DNA of 64,000 nucleotides from NCBI RefSeq assembly GCF_025141935.1, contig NZ_CP081120.1:2976001-3040000 (forward strand). The letters are read 5' to 3'. Of this stretch, positions 54,402 through 61,948 are shown piece by piece (within the stretch, counting starts at the first letter, position 1; the number at the start of each line of letters is the position of its first letter). The translations under genes were made by a program, and so were the position numbers. The notes beneath the pieces are model-generated. The model was not told the origin of the DNA and ran no database searches. It was given only the letters and a program-made list of their open reading frames with translations. Origin of the DNA: Sulfitobacter sp. S190 (lineage in GTDB: Bacteria > Pseudomonadota > Alphaproteobacteria > Rhodobacterales > Rhodobacteraceae).

Positions 54402-55430
54402 CTAGTTCTTCAGATTGGTCCAGATCTGGTCATAGACGGCCTGTGTCTGCTCATCACACACCGCGATAAAGGCCCCCGCGCCCGCGGTTTCAGGCGGGTT
54501 GGATTCAGGCAGTGTTGCCAGCGCGGGGTCGAGGAATTCGGCGGCCCCGTCCACCCCCAGACCGTAGCGGGCATAGTTGGACACGGCCGCGATGTTTTCC
54601 GGCTCCAGCAGGAAATCCATGAAGGCGATTGCGCTGTCGCGGTTCGGCGCATCCTTCAACAGCACCACGTTGTCCATCCAGACGACATAGCCCTGCGTCG
54701 GGAAGGCGTAGGTGATGCTGGCGCGGTCTGCGCGGGCCTTGGCGCTGAAGCCGTCGTAGATCATGCCGGCGGACACGTCGCCGGAGACCAGCACCTCGCG
54801 GGCGGTGTCGGAGTTGAAGGACGCCCAGTGCGTCTTGGCCTCTTGCAGCATGTCGTTGAGCGCGCTCAGCCTTTCGCGGTCGGTGTCGCATTGCGGAAAG
54901 CCCATGTGCAGCGAGGCCAGCGCCATGACTTCGCCCTGACTGTCGAGCATGTTGATCTTGCCCGACAGTTCCGCGGGCGGGTTGAACAGGATGTCGGTGG
55001 TGTTGATTTCGCCATCGTAGTCATCGGTGTTCACCGAAAACGAGGTCGAGCCCCACTGGTACGGAATGGAGTGTTTGCGACCGGGATCGAACGCGGGGTC
55101 GGCCCAGGCGTCCGAGATGTTGCCCTTGTTGGACAGCTCTCCGTCGGCGATCGTGTCCAGCAGGCCTTCGTTCGCCATGATCTGGACCATGTAGTCGCCC
55201 GGCACGGCCACGTCATAGGTGCCCATGCCGCCCGCCTTCAGGGACGCCAGCATCGCCTCGTTGGAATCGTATGTGTCCATCGTCACGGTGATGCCGGTTT
55301 CGGCGGTGAATTTTTCGAGCAATTCGGCGGGCATGTATTCGAACCAGTGATAGATCACGAGTTCGCCCTCGGCCAGTGCCGAGGTCGCCAGCATGCCAAG
55401 CGCCATCGCGGATGTTGTCAGTGTCTTCAT
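54402..55430 (-). CDS. Polyamine-type ABC transporter, periplasmic binding protein (PotD/PotF type)
   Basis: A 342-residue periplasmic receptor. The signal peptide MKTLTTSAMALGMLATSALA is cut near residue 20, followed by EGELVIYHWFEYMPAELLEKF, the start of PotD/PotF-type proteins, where Trp and Tyr line the amine pocket. YQWGSTSFSVNTDDYDG and IYDGFSAKARADRA follow the fold. ATG at 55430; the long frame running on to 56198 is antisense extension over the permease gene. Ligand amine not defined. Confidence 0.92.
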   Translation of the reverse strand: MKTLTTSAMALGMLATSALAEGELVIYHWFEYMPAELLEKFTAETGITVTMDTYDSNEAMLASLKAGGMGTYDVAVPGDYMVQIMANEGLLDTIADGELSNKGNISDAWADPAFDPGRKHSIPYQWGSTSFSVNTDDYDGEINTTDILFNPPAELSGKINMLDSQGEVMALASLHMGFPQCDTDRERLSALNDMLQEAKTHWASFNSDTAREVLVSGDVSAGMIYDGFSAKARADRASITYAFPTQGYVVWMDNVVLLKDAPNRDSAIAFMDFLLEPENIAAVSNYARYGLGVDGAAEFLDPALATLPESNPPETAGAGAFIAVCDEQTQAVYDQIWTNLKN

Positions 55431-55447
55431 TTGGTAGCTCCCTATCG

Positions 55448-56254
55448 TTATTTGGTATTGTCCGACTTCGCGACGAAGTAGGAGATCGTCACCATCACGA
55501 TCGAGAGGCCAAGAAGCATCGTAGAGATCGCCATGATGTTGGGCTTGAGCCCTTGTTTCACCGACCCGAAAATCGCCGTCGGTAGGGTTTCGACACCCGC
55601 GCCCTTCACGAAATTGGTGATGATGAAATCGTCGAGGCTGACGATGAACGCCAGCAGGAAGCCCGAAATGATGCCGGGCATCATCAAGGGCAGGAGGATG
55701 CGCCGGAACGCCTGTGCCTTGGTGGCGTAGAGGTCCATCGCGGCGTGCTCGAAAGTGTCCTCGATCCCCTGCATCCGCGCCTGTATCGGCAGGTAGGCAA
55801 AGGGGATGCAAAAGGCGACATGCGCCACGAGGATCGTCAGGTAGCCGCGGGTGAAGCCGATGGAATTGAAAAAGATCAGCGTGGCCACGGCCAGCACGAT
55901 TTCGGGCACCATGATCGGCAGGGTGATCAGCCCCAGCGACAGCGTTCGGGAGCGGAATTTGCCCCCCCGCACGATGGCGGTTGCCGCGGCGGTGGCGATG
56001 GCGGTTGCCAGCGTTGCGGCAATCAGCGCGATCGAGAAGGAGTTGAGCGCGGCCCGCTGGAACTTCGCGCTTTCTGGCCCGACGAAAACGTCGATGTACC
56101 ACCGCAGCGACAGGCCTTCCCATACCGTGATCGAGCTTGATGCGTTGAACGAATAGACCGTCACCACCACGAGGGGGGCATAGAGAATGGTCAGGCACAC
56201 AAGTGTGAGGAAACGAAAACCGGTGTAGGTTTTGACGTCTGTGTTCGCGCTCAT
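55448..56254 (-). CDS. Polyamine-type ABC transporter permease (PotC/PotI type)
   Basis: A 268-residue permease with six hydrophobic segments. The ATPase-docking loop is [20 protein letters not shown] near residue 158, and [20 protein letters not shown] near 195 is typical of PotC. Its ATG overlaps the PotB-type stop (ATGA). It forms the channel with the other permease. Confidence 0.93.
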   Translation of the reverse strand: MSANTDVKTYTGFRFLTLVCLTILYAPLVVVTVYSFNASSSITVWEGLSLRWYIDVFVGPESAKFQRAALNSFSIALIAATLATAIATAAATAIVRGGKFRSRTLSLGLITLPIMVPEIVLAVATLIFFNSIGFTRGYLTILVAHVAFCIPFAYLPIQARMQGIEDTFEHAAMDLYATKAQAFRRILLPLMMPGIISGFLLAFIVSLDDFIITNFVKGAGVETLPTAIFGSVKQGLKPNIMAISTMLLGLSIVMVTISYFVAKSDNTK

Positions 56255-57177
56255 GTCGGGGCCCCTGCGCGGCGCTGCTGGCGTGCGAAAACCAGCAAGA
56301 GCAGCATCACCAGCGTGAGAAGGATCATCGATGCCGCCGCCCCGAACGGCCAGTTTCCGGCGTTGCCCTTGAATTGCTCTTCGATGAGCGAGCCGATCAT
56401 GAAGTTCTTTGCGCCCCCCAGCAGATCGGGGGCAAGAAACGCACCGAGGCTTGGCACGAAAACAAGGATGCAGCCCGCGATCACACCGGGTTTGACCGCC
56501 GGCAGGACAATGCGGCGCAGCGTCGTCCACTTGGTGGCGTAAAGGTCAGCGGCGGCTTCGGACATGTTGAAATTGTACCGCTCGACCGAGGCGTAGATCG
56601 GCAGCACCATGAACGGCAGGTAGCTGTAGAACAGGCCAAGCTGCACGGCGAGGTTGGTATTGATGATCTGCAAGGGTTCGCCGATCAGCCCGATGCCGAC
56701 GAGGAAATCGTTCATCGGCCCTTCGTCGCGCAGCAGGAACTTCATCGATACGGTGCGGATCAGCAGGTTGACCCAATAGGGGATCGTGATCAGGAACACC
56801 CATAGCGCGCGGGTGCTGGCGGGACGCGTCGCGATGTAATAGGCGGTCGGGAACCCGATGATCAGCGACAGGATCGTGGCCAGCCCCGCCTGCCAGATCG
56901 ACCGCCAGAAGATGGTGATGTAGGTCCATTGCAGGGTGGGTTCGCCATCACCGAACAGGCCCCGATCAAAGAAGAACTGGTCATAGGCCGCGAGCGTGGG
57001 ATCCCAGATCACCCCGCCGCGGAACTCCTTTGTCAGAAACGAATAGATCGCCATCACGCAGACGGGTGCCAGCACGAAAACGACAAGCACCAGCCACGAT
57101 GGCATCAAGAGCCAGTGACGCGCCCCTGCGTAGGTGTCGGAGGCAGCACTGCCGCCGGACGCCGCACCGCCCGCCAT
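56251..57177 (-). CDS. Polyamine-type ABC transporter permease (PotB/PotH type)
   Basis: A 308-residue permease with six hydrophobic segments; [18 protein letters not shown] forms the first. The docking loop [20 protein letters not shown] lies near residue 213, followed by [19 protein letters not shown], typical of PotB/PotH. The ATG at 57177 overlaps the ATPase stop (ATGA); a longer frame upstream is rejected as it reads over the ATPase gene. Confidence 0.93.
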   Translation of the reverse strand: MAGGAASGGSAASDTYAGARHWLLMPSWLVLVVFVLAPVCVMAIYSFLTKEFRGGVIWDPTLAAYDQFFFDRGLFGDGEPTLQWTYITIFWRSIWQAGLATILSLIIGFPTAYYIATRPASTRALWVFLITIPYWVNLLIRTVSMKFLLRDEGPMNDFLVGIGLIGEPLQIINTNLAVQLGLFYSYLPFMVLPIYASVERYNFNMSEAAADLYATKWTTLRRIVLPAVKPGVIAGCILVFVPSLGAFLAPDLLGGAKNFMIGSLIEEQFKGNAGNWPFGAAASMILLTLVMLLLLVFARQQRRAGAPT

Positions 57178-58268
57178 CAGTCGACCAACAGGCGTGCGGC
57201 ACCTGCTTCCATGTTCACGAAGGCAGCGCTCCCCGGAGCGATGATGCGCCGGTTGCCGCGTTCGGTGTTGGAGGTGCGCACGGTGATCTTTGGGCCGCCG
57301 TCGAGATCCATCAGCGTGGTGATGTCGGTGCCGATGTAGATGTTTTCGCGCACCACACCGCGCAGGCTTTCGGCGTGTCTGGCCTCTTCCGACAGCACCA
57401 GCCGTTCGGGCCGGACGGACAGGTGCACCTGCGCGCCGACGCTGACCCCGTCCACGGCTTCGCAGGTCAGCGCGTGGCCTCCGCCGATGTGGCATTGAGC
57501 GCGGCCCGCGTCGATCTTGTCTACCGAGACTTCGAGCAGGTTCGTATCGCCGATGAAATCGGCCACGAACATGTTGCGGGGCTGTTCATAGATATCCCGC
57601 GGCGCCCCGAGTTGTTGCAATCTGCCCGCGGACATGACCGCGATTCGATCCGACATGGTCAGCGCTTCTTCCTGATCATGGGTGACAAAGATGAAGGTGA
57701 TGCCGGTTTCGCGCTGGATGTGTTTCAGTTCGATCTGCATCGCCTTGCGCAGCTTCAGGTCGAGCGCCGAAAGTGGTTCATCCAGCAGCAGGACCTTGGG
57801 CGACGGGGCCAGAGCACGCGCGAGCGCAACGCGTTGTTGCTGCCCTCCGGAGAGTTGCGCGGGCTTGCGTTTGGCGAATTGCGACAGCTGCACCAGCTCG
57901 AGCATTTCACCCGCCCGCCGTGCCGCTTCGGCGCGCGATGCGCCCTTCATTTCAAGCCCGAAGCCCACATTTTCGAGCACCGTCATATGCGGAAACAGCG
58001 CGTAGTTCTGAAAGACGGTGTTCACGGGACGTTTGTGCGGCGGAAGCGTCTTTATCTCGTCGCCGAAAAGGTAGATGCCGCCTTCGGTCACATCCTCGAA
58101 CCCCGCGATCATGCGCAGCAGCGTTGTCTTGCCGCAGCCCGATGGCCCCAGAAGGGTGAAGAATTCGTTGTCCCGAATGCCGAGGGAGATTTGCTCCAGC
58201 GCGGTAAAGTCGCCATAGCGTTTCACGGCATCGCGCACATCGACAGCAATCTGAGCGTTCTTGACCAT
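57177..58268 (-). CDS. Polyamine-type ABC transporter ATP-binding protein (PotA/PotG type)
   Basis: A 363-residue ATPase. Walker A GPSGCGKTT near residue 41, signature LSGGQQQRVALARAL near 138, Walker B VLLLDEPLSALD near 160, followed by a TOBE domain (about residues 280-355). First gene of the importer unit A-B-C-F that continues into deacetylase and amidase. The ATG at 58268 is chosen; upstream it is separated by about 200 bases from the divergent monooxygenase gene, a region holding a LysR-like site. Confidence 0.95.
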   Translation of the reverse strand: MVKNAQIAVDVRDAVKRYGDFTALEQISLGIRDNEFFTLLGPSGCGKTTLLRMIAGFEDVTEGGIYLFGDEIKTLPPHKRPVNTVFQNYALFPHMTVLENVGFGLEMKGASRAEAARRAGEMLELVQLSQFAKRKPAQLSGGQQQRVALARALAPSPKVLLLDEPLSALDLKLRKAMQIELKHIQRETGITFIFVTHDQEEALTMSDRIAVMSAGRLQQLGAPRDIYEQPRNMFVADFIGDTNLLEVSVDKIDAGRAQCHIGGGHALTCEAVDGVSVGAQVHLSVRPERLVLSEEARHAESLRGVVRENIYIGTDITTLMDLDGGPKITVRTSNTERGNRRIIAPGSAAFVNMEAGAARLLVD

Positions 58269-58341
58269 CAATGCCCCCTGTTCGCAGGAATGGTAACGGG
58301 GCGTTCCGGAATTTGTCACCTCAAAAATAGCGAAGCGTGGC

Positions 58342-58387
58342 TTAGGAACAGCCTTGGGTAAAGCGCGGCACCTTAGCTCTGGCCTAA
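58342..58387. promoter_or_regulatory. TTAG-N7-CTAA LysR-type sites in the divergent promoter
   Basis: A full match TTAGCTCTGGCCTAA (58373-58387) fits the T-N11-A rule of LysR-type regulators. A weaker copy, TTAGGAACAGCCTTG (58342-58356), lies 31 bases away, about three helical turns. The pair sits between the polyamine-type transporter unit and the monooxygenase unit. The same motif recurs at 61849-61863. Confidence 0.6.
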
Positions 58388-58466
58388 GCAACGCTAATGC
58401 AGATCATTCTTTTCGGCGCCTGTTCTTTGGGCAATTCTGCGCATGTCTGTCGGGGAGGGCCATTCG

Positions 58467-59744
58467 ATGTCAGTGGAAAAAATCGACACACTTGTCGTTG
58501 GTGCGGGACAGGCAGGCATCGCGCTGAGCGAGCATCTTGCCCATCAGGGTGTCCCGTTTGTGGTGCTCGAGAAGAGCCGTATCGCCGAGGCGTGGCGCAC
58601 GTCGCGGTGGGACGGATTGGTCACTAACGGCCCAGTCTGGCACGACCGGTTTCCCAACCTCGAATTCCGCGGTAACGCGCCGGACGAATTTGTCGGCAAG
58701 GATCGTGTGGCCGCGTATATCGAGGAATACGCCCGCATGGTGGATGCCCCCGTCCGGACGGGGGTGGAGGTGTTGCAGGCGGTTCCCCTGAAAGGCCGCG
58801 CGGGGTTTCGGGTGGACACATCCGAAGGTGTGATAGAGGCCACGCGGATTGTCGCGGCCACCGGCGCGTTCCAGCATCCGGTCATCCCGCCGATCGTGCC
58901 GCAGGACGCAGGCGTGACACAGATACATTCGGCCGCTTACCGCAATCCCGATCAGTTGGCCGAAGGGGCGGTGATGGTCGTGGGGGCGGGATCGTCCGGG
59001 GCGCAGATTGCCGATGAGCTGAACCGCGCGGGGCGCAGGGTTTTCCTGTCTGTCGGTCCGCATGACCGCCCGCCCCGCCGCTACCGCGGGCGCGATTTTG
59101 TCTGGTGGCTGGGCGTGCTTGGCCTGTGGGACATGGCCGCGCAGGCGCCCGGAACCGAGCATGTGACCATTTCGGTCAGCGGCGCTTACGGCGGGCGCAC
59201 GATGGATTTCCGGCGGCTCGCAAGCGAGGGCGTGACCCTGCTGGGCCGGACCGAAGGCTTTGATGATGGTGTGCTGTCCTTCGCCGATGACGCGCGCAAG
59301 AATGTCGATGCGGGGGATGCCAATTACGCCCAGATGCTGGATGCGGCCGATGCCTATGCGCAGGCGATGGGGCTCGATCTGCCGCCCGATCCGGACGCCC
59401 GCGCAACTTGGCCCGACCCTGCGTGCCTGACAGACCCGATCCGGGCGCTGGACCTTGCGGCAGAAGGGATCACGACGATCATCTGGGCGACCGGATACAA
59501 GCAGGATTTCAGCTGGCTCAAGGTCGATGCATTCGACGACAATGGCGCGCCGATCCACCAGCGCGGGGTGTCGCGGGAACCGGGCCTCTATTTTCTGGGG
59601 CTGCCGTGGCAGTCGCGCCGCGGCTCGACCTTCCTGTGGGGCGTTTGGCATGATGCGAAATTTGTCGCGGACCAGATTGCCATCCAGCGCGCCTATGCCG
59701 ACTATGACGGTGAAGCGGCTGTCGTTCCGACCGCCGCAGAGTGA
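58467..59744 (+). CDS. Flavin-dependent NAD(P)H monooxygenase (FMO-like)
   Basis: A 425-residue flavoprotein with two Rossmann motifs: VVGAGQAGIALS near residue 10 for FAD and VVGAGSSGAQIAD near 172 for NADPH. WRTSRWDGLVTNGPVWHDRFP follows the first motif, and IIWATGYKQDFSWL near residue 345 is the usual ATG motif before the C-terminus. It probably oxygenates an amine or similar substrate, judging from the neighbours. The start at 58467 has GGGGAGGG upstream; an earlier ATG at 58443 adds only eight residues. Confidence 0.87.
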   Translation: MSVEKIDTLVVGAGQAGIALSEHLAHQGVPFVVLEKSRIAEAWRTSRWDGLVTNGPVWHDRFPNLEFRGNAPDEFVGKDRVAAYIEEYARMVDAPVRTGVEVLQAVPLKGRAGFRVDTSEGVIEATRIVAATGAFQHPVIPPIVPQDAGVTQIHSAAYRNPDQLAEGAVMVVGAGSSGAQIADELNRAGRRVFLSVGPHDRPPRRYRGRDFVWWLGVLGLWDMAAQAPGTEHVTISVSGAYGGRTMDFRRLASEGVTLLGRTEGFDDGVLSFADDARKNVDAGDANYAQMLDAADAYAQAMGLDLPPDPDARATWPDPACLTDPIRALDLAAEGITTIIWATGYKQDFSWLKVDAFDDNGAPIHQRGVSREPGLYFLGLPWQSRRGSTFLWGVWHDAKFVADQIAIQRAYADYDGEAAVVPTAAE

Positions 59745-59766
59745 TCTTTTCCAGAACGGAGCCCGC

Positions 59767-60183
59767 ATGGCACATACCCGCATCCGCAAATTCAATACGG
59801 GCGACACCTACCCCGAGCAAAACCTCGACAACGATCTGTGCCAGGCAGTCGTCACGCAGGGTGGAAAGACCGTCTGGTTGCGCGGCCAATGCCCTCAGAA
59901 CCTTGAGGATGCGCAAAATATCGACAGCCACGACCCCGTGGCGCAAACCCACAAGGTGATGCAGAACATCCGGCAGTTGATCGAGGAGGCGGGCGGTTCG
60001 ATGGAGCACCTTGTCAAGGTGGTCGTCTATATCACCGACGTGCGCCACCGCGAGGCGGTCTATCGCACGATGGGCCAGTACATCAAAGGCGTTCATCCTG
60101 TGTCGACAGGGCTGGTTGTGCAGGCGCTGGCCCGACCGGAGTGGCTGGTCGAGATCGACGGCACCGCGGTGATCCCGGAATGA
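59767..60183 (+). CDS. RidA family protein (enamine/imine deaminase-like)
   Basis: A 138-residue YjgF/RidA-family protein. The C-terminal core LVKVVVYITDVRHREAVYR near residue 84 and VQALARPEWLVEIDGTAVIP contain the conserved arginine and glutamate. RidA proteins speed hydrolysis of reactive enamine/imine intermediates, which fits oxidation of an amine by the flavin enzymes here. The N-terminal part is longer than in RidA itself. It overlaps the DUF1028 gene. Confidence 0.88.
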   Translation: MAHTRIRKFNTGDTYPEQNLDNDLCQAVVTQGGKTVWLRGQCPQNLEDAQNIDSHDPVAQTHKVMQNIRQLIEEAGGSMEHLVKVVVYITDVRHREAVYRTMGQYIKGVHPVSTGLVVQALARPEWLVEIDGTAVIPE

Positions 60184-60854
60184 CATTTTCGCTGGTTGCC
60201 CGTTGTGCCGAGACCGGGATGTTCGGATTGGCGATTTCATCGTCCTCGCCCGCCGTGGCAGCGCGCTGTGCCTATGCCCGCGCGGGCGTCGGTGCGGTGG
60301 CATCACAGAACGTGACGGACCCGACCCTCGGCCCCTTGGCGCTTGATCTGATGCAGGGAGGCATGGGCGCGGGCGAGGCCATCGCGGGTGTGCGTAATCT
60401 GGGCAAGTTCATCGCGTACCGGCAGGTTCTGGCGGTCGACAAGACAGGGGCCACGGCGATCCATTCGGGGCCGAATTCGCTGGGCATCTGGACGCAGGCG
60501 CAGGGGCCCGATGTCGCGTCGGGGGGCAATATGCTGGCCAACGCGCGCGTTCCGCAGGCCGTCGTGGACGGATTTCTGGAGAGTGACGGCCACCTTGGCG
60601 ACCGTTTGATCGCGGCGATGCGTGCCGGTCTGGCTGCGGGTGGCGAAGCGGGGCCGCTGCATTCGGCGGGCCTGCTGATGGTCGACAAGGTCGCCTGGCC
60701 GGTCGCCGACCTGCGTTGCGACTGGACCGAAGACTGCCCGATCGAGAACATCGCGACGGCCTGGGAAATCTATAAACCGCAACTGGATGCCTATGTGCAA
60801 CGCGCCCTCGACCCACGCGAGGCTCCTTCCTACGGTGTTCCGGGGGACGAATAG
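60180..60854 (+). CDS. DUF1028 family protein (putative Ntn-hydrolase)
   Basis: A 224-residue DUF1028 protein. MTFSLVARCAETGMFGLAIS and GVGAVASQNVTDPTLG are the family start; the fold is predicted to be Ntn-hydrolase-like with Thr/Ser near the N-terminus. It starts inside the RidA stop (ATGA), so the two are coupled. DUF1028 genes often neighbour RidA and peptide or amide hydrolase genes. It may hydrolyse an amide intermediate. Confidence 0.85.
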   Translation: MTFSLVARCAETGMFGLAISSSSPAVAARCAYARAGVGAVASQNVTDPTLGPLALDLMQGGMGAGEAIAGVRNLGKFIAYRQVLAVDKTGATAIHSGPNSLGIWTQAQGPDVASGGNMLANARVPQAVVDGFLESDGHLGDRLIAAMRAGLAAGGEAGPLHSAGLLMVDKVAWPVADLRCDWTEDCPIENIATAWEIYKPQLDAYVQRALDPREAPSYGVPGDE

Positions 60855-60913
60855 AGCGCCCGCGCCGCAAAATCGGCGTGGATCAAATCGGATGCTTCAC
60901 CCATAGTCGGCAC

Positions 60914-61852
60914 ATGCCTACGCGTTTCACCCTCAGACAGCTTGAATATTTCGTCACCGTTGGCGAGCAGGGATCGATCGCGCAGGCGAGTGCGCAGCTC
61001 AATGTCTCCTCGCCGTCCATTTCAGCCGCCATTTCCCAGCTCGAAGTCGAATTCGGCCTGTCGCTGTTTGTTAGAAAACATGCCCATGGTCTGAACCTGA
61101 CGCAGGCGGGTCGGCAGTTCATGGGGCAGGCCCGCAAGGTTCTGGCCGAGGCGGACAATCTCAACCGGCTGGCCGGGTCGATTTCGGGAAACGTACGCGG
61201 CCCGCTGAGCATCGGGGGGTTGTTGACGTTTGCGCAGGTACTGCTGCCCGCGCTGCGCCGCGGGTTCCAGCAGAAACATGTGGATGTGCAGGTGTCGCAA
61301 ATCGAATGCGATCAACAGACGCTGATCGAGAAACTGCGCCGTGCCGATATCGACTTGGCCCTGACCTACGATCTGGAAGTGCCGCCCGATCTGGAGTTTA
61401 TCCCGCTTCGGTCCCTGCCGCTTTATGCCGTTGTCGCCGCGGATCATCCGCTGGCGAAGCGCAAATCGGTCACTGTGACGACGCTGGCCGACTACCCCAT
61501 GGTCCTGCTCGATCTGCCGATCAGCCGGGACTATTTCCTCAGCGCCTTTGAGCAGGCGGGCGTCGCGCCCAATATCGTCGAACGAACGCGGGATCTGGCG
61601 GTGATGCGGTCGCTGGTGGCCAATGGTTTCGGGTTCTCGGTTGCCAACATCCGCCCCCATTCGGACGTGTCGCCGGACGGGCGTGCGCTGTGCTTCATTT
61701 CGCTCAAGGGGGCGCCACGGCCCCTGTGTCTGGGCGTTCTCGTCACACAGGGCGCGCGGCATATTCCGGCGGTCAATGCGTTCATCGAGCATACCTCTGA
61801 CAAGACGGCGACGTGGGGATATCCGGGGTTGCCGATTACCGGCACCACTTAG
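60914..61852 (+). CDS. LysR-family transcriptional regulator
   Basis: A 312-residue LysR-type regulator. The N-terminal helix-turn-helix (FTLRQLEYFVTVGEQGSIAQ and SSPSISAAISQLE) and a periplasmic-binding-like effector domain are clear. The start at 60914 gives the usual MPTRFTLRQLEYF. It lies between DUF1028 and the TMADH-like gene on the same strand; its stop codon overlaps a TTAG-N7-CTAA site. It is the natural candidate for controlling both arms of the cluster. Confidence 0.93.
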   Translation: MPTRFTLRQLEYFVTVGEQGSIAQASAQLNVSSPSISAAISQLEVEFGLSLFVRKHAHGLNLTQAGRQFMGQARKVLAEADNLNRLAGSISGNVRGPLSIGGLLTFAQVLLPALRRGFQQKHVDVQVSQIECDQQTLIEKLRRADIDLALTYDLEVPPDLEFIPLRSLPLYAVVAADHPLAKRKSVTVTTLADYPMVLLDLPISRDYFLSAFEQAGVAPNIVERTRDLAVMRSLVANGFGFSVANIRPHSDVSPDGRALCFISLKGAPRPLCLGVLVTQGARHIPAVNAFIEHTSDKTATWGYPGLPITGTT

Positions 61853-61863
61853 CCCCACCCTAA
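61849..61863. promoter_or_regulatory. TTAG-N7-CTAA LysR-type site upstream of TMADH-like gene
   Basis: TTAGCCCCACCCTAA matches the site at 58373-58387 at TTAG and CTAA and in spacing. A further CTAA half-site follows at 61892-61895. It lies 86 bases before the GTG of the flavoenzyme and overlaps the LysR stop. Confidence 0.6.
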
Positions 61864-61948
61864 GCTATGGTTCCGCAACCCTGACTTTAGCCTAAGCCGA
61901 TTTTCTGTCACCACTGATGCAACGCCCTTCCACACAGGAGATTTCCGC

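Noticed and set aside
54402..56198. 598-codon version of the polyamine-binding protein
   Set aside because: The extra N-terminal half reads out of frame over the permease gene; a clear signal peptide starts at 55430.
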